Positions 6,421-14,246 of a stretch of DNA of 32,574 nt are shown piece by piece. Position 1 is the stretch's first letter, and each line of letters starts with the position of its first letter. The translations under genes and the position numbers were made by a program. Source of the stretch: an uncultured Oscillospiraceae bacterium. Lineage in GTDB: Bacteria > Bacillota > Clostridia > Oscillospirales > Oscillospiraceae. The stretch covers positions 1 to 32,574 of the forward strand of contig CALWYP010000009.1 in NCBI GenBank assembly GCA_944385795.1, written 5' to 3'. Under the pieces are notes generated by a model. The model saw only the letters and a list, made by a program, of their open reading frames with translations, searched no databases and was not told the origin of the DNA.

Positions 6421-8064
6421 ATGAAACGTGCCTTCGCCGCAGCCGCGCTCTTCGCGCTGCTGTTCGCGCTCGCCGCTTCGGCCCCGGCGCGGGAGACGCC
6501 GCGGGCGGCAACGGACGCGGCCTCGCTCGCCGCCGCCATAAGCTCGGCCGCCCCAGGCGAGGACATCGTCCTCTCCGCGGGGGTATACGAGCCCGCCGGC
6601 GGGATACTCAGCATAGACAAGCCTGTTAACCTTATAGGCGCGCCCGGGGACGGCGAGTGCGTCTTCCGTGGCGGCATAGTCTTCGAGCTCGGCGGGACGA
6701 GCGCGGGCTCGTCCGTCAGGCTGGCCAATATAAACTTCGCCGCCGCGCCCGGCGTGGAATGCGCCGTCGCCCTCGCCTCTGGGCAGGGCAGGACGCTCGA
6801 GCTCTACCGCTGCGGCTTTGACGGCATGCTCTACGGCGCGGCCATATACCCCGGCTGCGGCAGCTGCCGCATAGACGCCGAGGAGTGTCTCTTCAACGCC
6901 TTCTGCGGCCTGGCCGCGCCCGGGGACGGCGCGAACTCGGCGAACCTGGCCGCGTGCAGCGCGGAGCTGTACGCGAGCTGCGTCTACGGCGAAGGCGCGG
7001 CGCTCTACGGCGAAGGCGGCGGGCAGCCGCTCGAGATCGACGGGGAGCTCGCCGCCTGCTGGCCCGCCCGCGCCCGTATTGGCGGCAGGTTCTTTACCAG
7101 CCTTGCCGAGGCGGCGCGCTCCGCCGCGCGCGGGGACACCGTCTACGCCCTCGGCGGCGAGGACGGCTCGGGCGAGGTGCATGTAGCTGGCGGCGTGACG
7201 CTGGACATCGCCCAGGGCGCGCAGCTCTACTGCGACATAGTCAACGGCGGGAAAATAATAAACCGCGGCGTTATACACGGCTCGGTGAGCGGGGGCGAAG
7301 TGCTGACGCTGATGCGCGCCGTGCCGGACGACGAGCGGATAAGCGTCGCTGTGCGCGACCGCTCGGGCCGCGTATACCAGCCAGAAGCCGGCACGCGCGA
7401 CTACTACCTCGCGCCCGGCAGCTACACCTTCGAGTTTGGCGGCGAGGGCTGGTACACGGCCGAGACCGGCGTCGCCGTCAGCGCGGAGCGCTCCGACATT
7501 GTGCAGGTCCATGTCGACCCCATGCTGAGCTTCGCCGACGTGCGCGGCTCCGACTGGTTCTATTCAGACGTCTACGCCGTGTTTTCAAAGGGGCTTATGG
7601 ACGGGGTCAGCGGCAGCGAATTTTCGCCCGGCGGGAGCGTCAGCCGCGCGATGGCGGCCGCGGTGATCTACCGCCTGGCGGGCTCGCCCGAGGCCGCCGG
7701 GGCCGGAACGCCCGCCTTCGCCGACGTGGACGCCGCCGCCTGGTACGCCCCGGCCGTGCTGTGGGCCGCGGGCAGCGGTATAATAGACGGCGTGGCCGAG
7801 GGCGCCTTCGCGCCCGGGGAGGGCGTGACGCGCGAGGCGCTCGCCGCCATGCTCTACAGGTACGCGCAGTTCTCCGGCCGCGAGGCCGCGCCGGGCGCCA
7901 TGGCCTTCCCCGACGCCGCGGAAATAAGCCCCTGGGCGGAGGAGGCCTTCGCCTGGGCCGCCGGAGAGGGCGTCATAAGCGGCTCCGACGGCGGGCGCGC
8001 CGCGCCGCGCGATGGCGTTACCCGCGCCCAGCTCGCCGCCATGCTCAACCGTTACGGCGGATAA
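6421..8064 (+). CDS. Secreted SLH-domain protein with beta-helix-like N-terminal region, 547 aa
   Basis: ATG with GGAGGT 6 nt upstream. Residues 1-24 are a signal peptide. Residues 30-210 read DIVLSAGVYEPAGG... then repeated short strand-turn segments and Cys pairs, in the manner of right-handed parallel beta-helix proteins. Residues 215-310 have a second module (GDTVYAL, GVTLDIAQGAQL, then IVNGGKIINRGVIHG) matching the module in the SLH protein at 1724. Three SLH domains occupy about 362-547 (SWFYSDV, GLMDGV, SEFSPGGSVSRAM and so on). It is a probable wall-anchored surface protein; whether it binds or cleaves a glycan is unknown. It diverges from ypeB and is followed by its own terminator. 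Confidence 0.9.
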   Translation: MKRAFAAAALFALLFALAASAPARETPRAATDAASLAAAISSAAPGEDIVLSAGVYEPAGGILSIDKPVNLIGAPGDGECVFRGGIVFELGGTSAGSSVRLANINFAAAPGVECAVALASGQGRTLELYRCGFDGMLYGAAIYPGCGSCRIDAEECLFNAFCGLAAPGDGANSANLAACSAELYASCVYGEGAALYGEGGGQPLEIDGELAACWPARARIGGRFFTSLAEAARSAARGDTVYALGGEDGSGEVHVAGGVTLDIAQGAQLYCDIVNGGKIINRGVIHGSVSGGEVLTLMRAVPDDERISVAVRDRSGRVYQPEAGTRDYYLAPGSYTFEFGGEGWYTAETGVAVSAERSDIVQVHVDPMLSFADVRGSDWFYSDVYAVFSKGLMDGVSGSEFSPGGSVSRAMAAAVIYRLAGSPEAAGAGTPAFADVDAAAWYAPAVLWAAGSGIIDGVAEGAFAPGEGVTREALAAMLYRYAQFSGREAAPGAMAFPDAAEISPWAEEAFAWAAGEGVISGSDGGRAAPRDGVTRAQLAAMLNRYGG

Positions 8065-8076
8065 GGCGGAAGGCCC

Positions 8077-8109
8077 AAATGGCCAGTCCGCGGACTGGCC
8101 ATTTCCTTT
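8077..8109 (+). terminator. Intrinsic terminator of the second SLH gene
   Basis: A perfect 28-bp palindrome (8077-8090 with 8091-8104, centre CCGCGG) starts 12 bp after the stop and runs into TTTCCTTT. On the other strand an AAA precedes it, so it may also act as a backup for the convergent gene. Confidence 0.85.
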
Positions 8110-8179
8110 GCGCGCAGCGCCGGCCGCCGCCGGCCGCCAAGCGGCCGGGTGCCGGCCGTCCAGGCCTTTTAGGCAGCCT

Positions 8180-8209
8180 GGAAGCGCCCGCTCAACGTCG
8201 GGCGCTTCC
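8180..8209 (-). terminator. Terminator hairpin after the RNA methyltransferase gene
   Basis: An 11-bp stem GGAAGCGCCCG/CGGGCGCTTCC with an 8-nt loop, one base after the TAG stop. The following sequence (minus strand) is not T-rich, but a second hairpin follows at about 8159-8180. The remainder of this gap, 8110-8160, is a GC-rich run of GGCCG/CCGGC repeats with no gene. Confidence 0.6.
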
Positions 8210-8210
8210 C

Positions 8211-9353
8211 CTATATCCTCTCCAGGGCCGCGACGCACTCCAGATGCTCCGTCATCGGGAACATATCCACCGGCGTTACGGACGAGCACTTATAGCCCAG
8301 CCGCCTGAGCGCGGCGAGGTCCCGCGCCAGCGTCTCGGGGTTGCAGCTCACATAGCATATGGACCTCGGGCGCAGCGCCGCGGCGGCGTTCAGGAAGCGC
8401 TGCGTGGCGCCTGAGCGCGGCGGGTCGAGGACAATCACATCCGGCCCGCGCCCCCCGGAGGCCGCGGCGCGTTCGAGGTGCTCCGTGGCGTCGGCGCAGA
8501 CGAACCTCGCGTTCGCAATCCCGTTATCCCTCGCGTTCTCCCTCGCGTCGCGCACGGCGGCGCGGTTGAGCTCCACGCCCGTGACGGAGCCGGCGTCCCC
8601 GGCGAGGTACAGCCCTATAGTGCCGACGCCGCAGTAGGCGTCCAGCAGCGCGTCGCCCTCCCTCAGGGCGGAGCGGGCGCGCACTATGGAGTAGAGCTTT
8701 TCCGTCTGCTCCGGGTTCACCTGCATGAACGCGCCGGGAGAGAGGCGGAAGGTCAGCCCGCCTATCCTCTCGTGTATATATCCCGGCCCGAAAAGCGCGC
8801 GGCTCTCCCCGCCCAGCACCATGCTCGTGCGGCGCGGGTTCACATTGTGTATGAGCGTCGTGACGCGCGGGGCGTTTTTGCGCACGGCCGCGGCCAGGGC
8901 CTTCGCCGCCGGGAGCACGCCCTGCGCGGTCACGAGCACCGCCATAATTTCGCCGGTGTTCGCGCCGCAGCGTATCTGTATATGCCGCAGCAGGCCCGTG
9001 CCCCTGTCCTCGTCGTAGGGCCTCAGGCGGAATCCGCGCAGGGCCGCGAGCACGGCCGAAAGCGTCTCCAGGCAGTCCTCGCTCTCAATAAGGCAGTCCG
9101 GGGTCTCGACTACCCTGTGGCTGTGCGCGGCGTAGGTCCCCGCCGTAAGGCGGCCGCGCGCAAGGGTGAAGGCGGCGTTCAGGCGGCTGCGGTAGTGCAG
9201 CGGGTTTTCCGCCGGGACGACCGCCTCGGGCTCAACCGCGCCGCCGAGCAGCGCGGCGAGGGCGCGGCGCTTATCTTCGAGCTGGCGGGAGTATTCAACC
9301 CCGAGCAGGCTGCAGCCGCCGCAGCGCCCGCCGTAGGGGCAGGTATAGGTCAT
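8211..9353 (-). CDS. Class I SAM-dependent 23S rRNA/tRNA (uracil-5)-methyltransferase, RlmD/TrmA family
   Basis: Predicted 380 residues. The start at 9353 has GAGGTG 6 nt upstream and lies 19 nt after a strong -10; a longer frame to 9446 would start upstream of that promoter. The N-terminus has a [4Fe-4S] motif C-x5-C-x2-C (CPYGGRCGGC). The Rossmann methyltransferase domain shows LLDAYCGVGTIGLYLA, then VLDPPRSGA, then the catalytic CYVSCNPETLARDL. These enzymes make 5-methyluridine in rRNA or tRNA. The usual N-terminal TRAM domain is absent, since the iron-sulfur motif starts at residue 5. It ends with TAG, direct evidence that TAG is a working stop here. RlmD versus RlmC cannot be settled from sequence alone. 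Confidence 0.92.
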   Translation of the reverse strand: MTYTCPYGGRCGGCSLLGVEYSRQLEDKRRALAALLGGAVEPEAVVPAENPLHYRSRLNAAFTLARGRLTAGTYAAHSHRVVETPDCLIESEDCLETLSAVLAALRGFRLRPYDEDRGTGLLRHIQIRCGANTGEIMAVLVTAQGVLPAAKALAAAVRKNAPRVTTLIHNVNPRRTSMVLGGESRALFGPGYIHERIGGLTFRLSPGAFMQVNPEQTEKLYSIVRARSALREGDALLDAYCGVGTIGLYLAGDAGSVTGVELNRAAVRDARENARDNGIANARFVCADATEHLERAAASGGRGPDVIVLDPPRSGATQRFLNAAAALRPRSICYVSCNPETLARDLAALRRLGYKCSSVTPVDMFPMTEHLECVAALERI

Positions 9354-9371
9354 TTGCTTCACCTCGCGGAT

Positions 9372-9400
9372 ATCATACATTATCCCCGGCCCGGCGTCAA
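9372..9400 (-). promoter_or_regulatory. SigA-type promoter of the RNA methyltransferase gene
   Basis: On the minus strand, -35 TTGACG (9395-9400), 17-bp spacer and -10 TATGAT (9372-9377). The -35 is separated by 7 bp from the -35 of the divergent SGNH gene promoter. Confidence 0.8.
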
Positions 9401-9407
9401 ACTCCGG

Positions 9408-9436
9408 TTGAATTCGACGGGAAGTTGTAGTATTAT
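9408..9436 (+). promoter_or_regulatory. SigA-type promoter of the SGNH gene
   Basis: -35 TTGAAT (9408-9413), 17-bp spacer and -10 TATTAT (9431-9436), followed by GGAGG and the start at 9459. It is back to back with the methyltransferase promoter. Confidence 0.8.
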
Positions 9437-9458
9437 TTAGAGCCATGGAGGCCTGAAT

Positions 9459-10145
9459 ATGAAAAGTTCCATAAAAGCCGCCGCAGCTGTAGGCGCGGCG
9501 GCGCTCATAATAGCGCTGGCCGCCGCCGGCATAATCTCCAACCGCGACCGGAGCCCGGAGCTCACCCTCCCCGACGTCACCGCGCCCGAGATAGCCCTCC
9601 CGACGCCCACGCCCACGCCCGAGCCCACGCCGACGCCGGAGGCCACGCCCACCCCAGAACCGCCGGAGCAGGTCACCTTTGTCGGCGACTCCATCATGGT
9701 CGCCGCCGAGCAGCAGCTCTACAACTACGTCCCCGGCTGCACCGTGGACGCCAAGGAGGGGCGCCAGCTCGTGGAGGCGATGGACATACTCCGCCGCCTG
9801 GAGGGCGAGGGCAGGCTCTACGACACCGTGGTCATAGGCCTAGGCTCCAACAGCCCCTTCCCGATAGAGGACGGCGAGGAGGTCATGGACTTCCTGGGCG
9901 GCAGGCGGGTCTATTGGGTGAACACCTTCGGCCGCTACCTGGAGTGGCAGGACGAGGTGAACGCCGAGATAGAGCTCCTGGACGGGGAATACGGCAACCT
10001 CAGCGTCCTGGACTGGAACTCCGCCGCGGCGCAGAACCCCGGCTGGATACGCACGGACGACGGCATACACCTCACGCCCGACGGGGCGGTGGGCTACGCC
10101 AAGTTCGTCGCCGAAGCCCTGGGCTACAGCTTGCCGGAGGAATAA
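9459..10145 (+). CDS. Membrane-anchored SGNH/GDSL hydrolase, OatA C-terminal-domain-like
   Basis: Predicted 228 residues; GGAGG lies 7 nt before the ATG. One N-terminal membrane helix (about 6-26) is followed by a Pro/Thr/Glu spacer (about 48-70), then an extracytoplasmic SGNH domain with the nucleophile GDS (S78), IGLGSN and the D201-x-x-H204 pair in DGIHLTPDG. The closest pattern I recall is the SGNH domain of OatA-type peptidoglycan O-acetyltransferases, there fused to a ten-helix acyltransferase module absent here. It could be an O-acetyltransferase partner or an esterase. It is transcribed alone, away from the RNA methyltransferase. Confidence 0.82.
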   Translation: MKSSIKAAAAVGAAALIIALAAAGIISNRDRSPELTLPDVTAPEIALPTPTPTPEPTPTPEATPTPEPPEQVTFVGDSIMVAAEQQLYNYVPGCTVDAKEGRQLVEAMDILRRLEGEGRLYDTVVIGLGSNSPFPIEDGEEVMDFLGGRRVYWVNTFGRYLEWQDEVNAEIELLDGEYGNLSVLDWNSAAAQNPGWIRTDDGIHLTPDGAVGYAKFVAEALGYSLPEE

Positions 10146-10178
10146 GCGCTCCCGTCCCGACGGGCTCCCCGGGCATAT

Positions 10179-10213
10179 TTAAAGACGGAACGGCGAATGC
10201 GTTCCGTCTTTAA
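10179..10213. terminator. Bidirectional intrinsic terminator
   Basis: A 14-bp stem (10179-10192 with 10200-10213) and a 7-nt loop, with A- and T-rich ends both ways, lying between the convergent SGNH and gltX genes. Confidence 0.9.
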
Positions 10214-10218
10214 TATAT

Positions 10219-11706
10219 TCAGCTCAACTTGGCGATCGCCGCGTCTATCCTGCACAGGGCTTCCTCCCTGCCCAGGATGCGGGTTATCTCGACGGCGCCG
10301 CCGGGCGTAACCTGCGTGCCGGAGACTGCTATGCGCTCCGGCCACATGACGGCGGCGTTCTTCACGCCCTCGGCCTCGGCTATGGCCTTCATGGCGTTCA
10401 ATATGGCCTCGTCGTTCCACTCGCAGCCCGCGAGCGCGCCGCGGCAGAGGCCGAGGAACTTGAGGGAGCTCTCGAGCGTGCTCTTGGACTTCTTGTTCAC
10501 AAAGAGCCCGGTATCGTATTCGGGCAGCGCGTCGAAGAAGCCGAGCTTTGCGGGTATCTCCGTCATGACCTCGGTGCGCTGCTGCAGGAGCGCGGCTATG
10601 TCGGCGGGGTTTATCGCGGGGTTCTTAACTGCCTGGCGTATCCAGGGCCCGGCCTCGGCGGCGAAGTCCTCCGGGCTCATGGCGCGGATATACTCGGAGT
10701 TGAAATAGCGCAGCTTTTCAATGTCGAAGATGGCCGGGCTCTTGGAGAGGCCCTTCGTATCGAAGACCTCTTCGAGCTCGGAAAGGGAGTATATCTCCCT
10801 CTCGCCGCGCGGGGACCAGCCCAGCAGGGCGACGTAGTTCACAATGGCGGGAGTGAGGTAGCCCTGGGCCTTCAGGTCCTCGTAGCTGGGGTCGCCGTGG
10901 CGCTTGCTCATCTTGTTGTGGGCGTCGCGCATGACGGGCGAGCAGTGGATGTAGGTGGGCACGTCCCAGCCGAAGCCCTCGTAGAGCAGGTTGTACTTCG
11001 GCGCGCTGGAGAGGTACTCGGTGCCGCGCACGACGTGGGTTATGCCCATGAGGTGGTCGTCTATGACGTTGGCGAAGTTATAGGTGGGCAGGCCGTCGCT
11101 CTTCATGAGCACCTGGTCGTCGAGGTCGGCGTTGGGGGCGGTGATGTCGCCGAAAATCTCGTCGTGGAAGGTGGTGGAGCCCTCGTCGGGGATGCGCTGG
11201 CGTATGACGAAGCTCTCGCCCGCCGCGGCGCGCGCGTCGGACTCCTCCTTCGAGAGGCTGCGGCAGGGGTCGGCGGCCTTTTCGAACTTGCCGGACTTCT
11301 CCTCCGCCTCCTTCTCGTCGTGGCCGGTGTGCTCGCAGAAGCAGCGGTAGGCGTGGCCGCGCTCCATGAGCAGCTCGGCGTAGTCCATGTAGAGCCCGCG
11401 GCGCTCGGTCTGGACGTAGGGGCCGACGGGGCCGCCGACGTCCGGGCCCTCGTCGTGGCGGAGGCCGCACTCGGCGAGCGTCTTGTATATCACGTCTACC
11501 GCGCCGGCAACCAGGCGGCCCTGGTCGGTGTCCTCGATGCGGAGGATGAACTTGCCGCCGTTCGCGCGGGCGATCAGGTAGGTATAGAGCGCAGTGCGCA
11601 GGTTGCCGACGTGCATATAGCCCGTGGGGCTGGGCGCGAAGCGCGTGCGCACCCCGCTGCGCGGTATGCGCGCCTCCATGGCTTCAAACCACTCTTTATC
11701 TTTCAT
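10219..11706 (-). CDS. gltX: Glutamyl-tRNA synthetase
   Basis: Predicted 495 residues, normal for the family. It activates glutamate and charges tRNA-Glu in the cytoplasm. The class I signature is FAPSPTGYMHVGN (the HIGH equivalent at H32-N35) and the KMSKR loop is K265-R269. The RIEDTDQGR and GLPTYNFANVIDDHLMGITHVVRG segments are typical of bacterial GluRS. GAGGG lies 7 nt before the ATG. It is transcribed alone from a consensus promoter. Whether it is discriminating or also charges tRNA-Gln is not visible. No T-box leader is present. Confidence 0.97.
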   Translation of the reverse strand: MKDKEWFEAMEARIPRSGVRTRFAPSPTGYMHVGNLRTALYTYLIARANGGKFILRIEDTDQGRLVAGAVDVIYKTLAECGLRHDEGPDVGGPVGPYVQTERRGLYMDYAELLMERGHAYRCFCEHTGHDEKEAEEKSGKFEKAADPCRSLSKEESDARAAAGESFVIRQRIPDEGSTTFHDEIFGDITAPNADLDDQVLMKSDGLPTYNFANVIDDHLMGITHVVRGTEYLSSAPKYNLLYEGFGWDVPTYIHCSPVMRDAHNKMSKRHGDPSYEDLKAQGYLTPAIVNYVALLGWSPRGEREIYSLSELEEVFDTKGLSKSPAIFDIEKLRYFNSEYIRAMSPEDFAAEAGPWIRQAVKNPAINPADIAALLQQRTEVMTEIPAKLGFFDALPEYDTGLFVNKKSKSTLESSLKFLGLCRGALAGCEWNDEAILNAMKAIAEAEGVKNAAVMWPERIAVSGTQVTPGGAVEITRILGREEALCRIDAAIAKLS

Positions 11707-11734
11707 GAAAATCCCTCACTTTATGTCTGACGCG

Positions 11735-11753
11735 GTTTGCGCGCGGCGCAAAC
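11735..11753 (-). other. Hairpin in the gltX leader
   Basis: An 8-bp perfect stem GTTTGCGC/GCGCAAAC with a 3-nt loop in the leader of about 90 nt. A second GC hairpin is near 11773-11790. There is no U-run after it on the minus strand, so it is not a standard attenuator. Confidence 0.45.
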
Positions 11754-11801
11754 GCCTTTAAATCCGCTCCCGCGCGGCGGGGCCCGCCGCCCGGCCACTA
11801 C

Positions 11802-11830
11802 ATATTATATTTAAGCGCGGTCTTTGTCAA
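11802..11830 (-). promoter_or_regulatory. Near-consensus SigA promoter of gltX
   Basis: On the minus strand, -35 TTGACA (11825-11830), 17-bp spacer and -10 TAATAT (11802-11807). It is the strongest promoter in the window and lies 6 bp from the -35 of the divergent aminotransferase promoter. Confidence 0.88.
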
Positions 11831-11836
11831 GTTTGA

Positions 11837-11865
11837 TTGCAATATTGCCGGCGCTGTGATAAAAT
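11837..11865 (+). promoter_or_regulatory. SigA-type promoter of the aminotransferase gene
   Basis: -35 TTGCAA (11837-11842), 17-bp spacer and -10 TAAAAT (11860-11865), with a TG in the extended -10 region. It is followed by a leader of about 54 nt and AGGAGG. Confidence 0.65.
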
Positions 11866-11925
11866 ATCCACGGTCATGCCACGCACAGTTATTTCAACCG
11901 ATTTCAAGAGCAGGAGGAATGAAAA

Positions 11926-13119
11926 ATGATTTCTGAACGTCTCGCCAAAATGGCCGCCGGCGGCAGCGCCATCCGCGCCATGTTCGAGGAGGGCAAGCGC
12001 CTTGCCTCCATTTACGGCGCCGAGAACGTCTTCGACTTCTCCATCGGCAACCCCTATTTCGCTCCCCCCGAGGCCGTCAAGAACGCCGTCATAGACATTA
12101 TCACGAACGAGGACCCGATGTACGTCCACGGCTACCCCGCCAACGCCGGCTACCCCGAGGTCAGGAAGGCGGTCGCGGACTCCCTCAACTCCCGCTTCGG
12201 CACCAACTACACCGAGGGCAACATCATCATGACCGTCGGCGCGGCCGGCGGGCTGTGCGACGTGATGCACACCCTGCTCAACCCCGGCGACGAGGTCATC
12301 TGCATCAGCCCCTACTTCTTTGAGTACAACAACTACATCACCACCCCGGGCGGCAAGGTCGTCGTCGTCCCCGCGAACGAGGCGGACGGCTTCGTGCCCG
12401 ACGTGGACGCCATTGCCGCCGCCGTCACGCCCAAGACCAAGGCCGTTATCCTCAACAACCCCAACAACCCCACCGGCGTGGTCTACCCCGCCGAGCTGCT
12501 CAGGAAGCTCAGCGACAAGCTCCTTGAAAAGGGCCGGGAATACGGCACCGTCATCTACGCCGTCTCCGACGAGCCCTACCGCGAGCTCGCATACGACGGC
12601 GTCGAGGTCCCCTGGATGCCCAACTGCATGGCCAACTGCATAGTCGGCTACTCCTGGTCCAAGAGCCTCTCCCTCCCCGGCGAGCGTATCGGCTATCTCG
12701 TGATCCCCAGCGACATCGCCGACGGCCAGCTCATCTTCGACGCCGCCGTTGTCGCCAACCGTATGCTCGGCTTCGTCAACGCGCCGAGCCTCATGCAGCT
12801 GGTCGTGGCCCGCTGCCTGAACGAGAGCACCGCGATAGACAAGTACGACGCCAACCGCAAGGCGCTCTACAATGGCCTGCACGATCTCGGCTTCGAGTGC
12901 GCTTATCCCGCCGGCGCCTTCTACCTCTGGGTCAAGACCCCGGTCGAGGAAAAGGAATTCGTCGCCAAGGCCAAGAGCCACAACATACTGCTCGTCCCCG
13001 GCGGCAACTTCGGCACGCCCGGCTATGTCCGCCTCGCCTACTGCGTCAGCGGCGAGATGATAGAGCGCAGCATGAAGGCCTTCGCCGCCCTGGCCGCGGA
13101 GTGCGGCCTCGGCAAGTAA
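11926..13119 (+). CDS. Class I/II PLP-dependent aminotransferase
   Basis: Predicted 397 residues. AGGAGG is 8 nt before the ATG. The fold-type I aspartate-aminotransferase family is shown by the LNNPNNPTGVVYP motif, the D and Y in AVSDEPYRE, the PLP-Lys in YSWSKSLSLPGERIGY, and the C-terminal Arg in the GYVRLAYCVS region. Substrate specificity cannot be assigned; similar clostridial genes are annotated as aspartate/tyrosine/aromatic aminotransferase. Codon use is unlike several neighbours: isoleucine is mostly ATC rather than ATA, suggesting high expression. A hairpin but no clear stop signal separates it from trpS, so readthrough into trpS is possible. Confidence 0.9.
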   Translation: MISERLAKMAAGGSAIRAMFEEGKRLASIYGAENVFDFSIGNPYFAPPEAVKNAVIDIITNEDPMYVHGYPANAGYPEVRKAVADSLNSRFGTNYTEGNIIMTVGAAGGLCDVMHTLLNPGDEVICISPYFFEYNNYITTPGGKVVVVPANEADGFVPDVDAIAAAVTPKTKAVILNNPNNPTGVVYPAELLRKLSDKLLEKGREYGTVIYAVSDEPYRELAYDGVEVPWMPNCMANCIVGYSWSKSLSLPGERIGYLVIPSDIADGQLIFDAAVVANRMLGFVNAPSLMQLVVARCLNESTAIDKYDANRKALYNGLHDLGFECAYPAGAFYLWVKTPVEEKEFVAKAKSHNILLVPGGNFGTPGYVRLAYCVSGEMIERSMKAFAALAAECGLGK

Positions 13120-13131
13120 TCAAATATTATA

Positions 13132-13160
13132 CGTCCGGGGATTCTTTGAATTCCCGGACG
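13132..13160 (+). terminator. Hairpin between the aminotransferase gene and trpS
   Basis: A 13-bp stem with one G-T mismatch/wobble pair and a TTT loop, without a following T-run. It is probably a partial terminator or an RNA-end-stabilising hairpin. No T-box consensus is found in the gap before trpS. Confidence 0.5.
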
Positions 13161-13219
13161 CCGCAGAGCGCGTCCCGCCGCGCGAAGCGCGAATTTCACC
13201 CGTGTAAGAGGAATCGACA

Positions 13220-14242
13220 ATGGAAGAGAAGAAACTTGACGAAAGAAAAATAATGTTCTCCGGGATCCAGCCCTCCGGCGACCTGACGCTCGGCTCGTAC
13301 ATGGGCGCGATAAAGAACTGGGTCGACATGATAGACGACTACAACGCCTTCTACTGCATCGTCGACATGCACGCCATAACCGTGCGCCAGGTGCCCGCCG
13401 ACCTGCGCCGCCGCTCCATGGAGCAGCTCGCGCAGTATATCGCCTGCGGCCTCGACCCCGAGAAGGTCACGCTCTTTATCCAGAGCCACAACCCCAACCA
13501 CGCCGAGCTCGGCTGGGTGCTCAACTGCTACACCATGTTCGGCGAGCTCAGCCGCATGACGCAGTTCAAGGACAAGAGCGCCAAGCACGCCGACAACATC
13601 AACGGCGGCCTTTTCACCTACCCCACGCTCATGGCCGCCGACATACTGCTCTATCAGGCGGACTTCGTCCCCGTCGGCGACGACCAGAAGCAGCATGTCG
13701 AGCTCACGCGCGACATAGCCAACCGCTTCAACAACCTCTACGGCGAGACCTTCAAGGTCCCCGCGGCCTATATACCCCGCGTCGGCGCCCGCATCATGAG
13801 CCTTCAGGACCCCACCAGCAAGATGTCCAAGTCCGACAAGGACCCCAACGGCTGCGTCCACCTGCTTGAAAAGCCCGAGGACATCATGCGCAAGTTCAAG
13901 CGCGCCGTCACCGACTCCGACACGGACGAGCACTGCGTGCGCTATGACCCGGCCAACAAGCCCGGCGTGGCGAACCTCATGCAGATATATTCCTCCGCCA
14001 CCGGCAAGGGCTTCGCGGAGATAGAGTCCGAATTCACGGGCAAGGGCTACGGCGCCTTCAAGGCCGCCGTCGGCGAGGCCGTTGTGGAGCTGCTCCGTCC
14101 CATCCAGGACGAGACGCACAGGATACTCAGGGACAAGGCCTACCTCGAGAGCGTCTACCGCATGGGCGCGGAGAAGGCCTACAAGGCCTCCTATAAGACC
14201 CTGCGCAAGGTGTATAAGAAGCTGGGCTTCGTGGCCAGGTAA
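13220..14242 (+). CDS. trpS: Tryptophanyl-tRNA synthetase
   Basis: Predicted 340 residues, standard length. AGAGGA is 7 nt before the ATG. GIQPSGDLTLGS holds the class I HIGH-equivalent as TLGS (residues 23-26; family members commonly have HLGN or TIGN), and the KMSKS loop is K201-S205 within KMSKSDKDP. YPTLMAADILLYQADFVPVGDDQKQH is diagnostic of TrpRS. It charges tRNA-Trp in the cytoplasm. The Asn-to-Ser change in the HIGH-like motif is minor. It is followed by three successive hairpins before tagO. Confidence 0.97.
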   Translation: MEEKKLDERKIMFSGIQPSGDLTLGSYMGAIKNWVDMIDDYNAFYCIVDMHAITVRQVPADLRRRSMEQLAQYIACGLDPEKVTLFIQSHNPNHAELGWVLNCYTMFGELSRMTQFKDKSAKHADNINGGLFTYPTLMAADILLYQADFVPVGDDQKQHVELTRDIANRFNNLYGETFKVPAAYIPRVGARIMSLQDPTSKMSKSDKDPNGCVHLLEKPEDIMRKFKRAVTDSDTDEHCVRYDPANKPGVANLMQIYSSATGKGFAEIESEFTGKGYGAFKAAVGEAVVELLRPIQDETHRILRDKAYLESVYRMGAEKAYKASYKTLRKVYKKLGFVAR

Positions 14243-14246
14243 GTTA

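Noticed and set aside
8110..8160. GC-rich GGCCG/CCGGC repeats as a mobile-element remnant
   Set aside because: Short, no flanking duplications or ORF; more likely stacked hairpins around the terminators.
6885..8414. 509-codon plus-strand frame across the second SLH gene
   Set aside because: Arg-rich out-of-frame product running through the terminator; the SLH frame is clearly the real one.
13120..13219. T-box upstream of trpS
   Set aside because: The 100-bp gap is too short and lacks the specifier and AGGGTGG-type box; only a hairpin is present.
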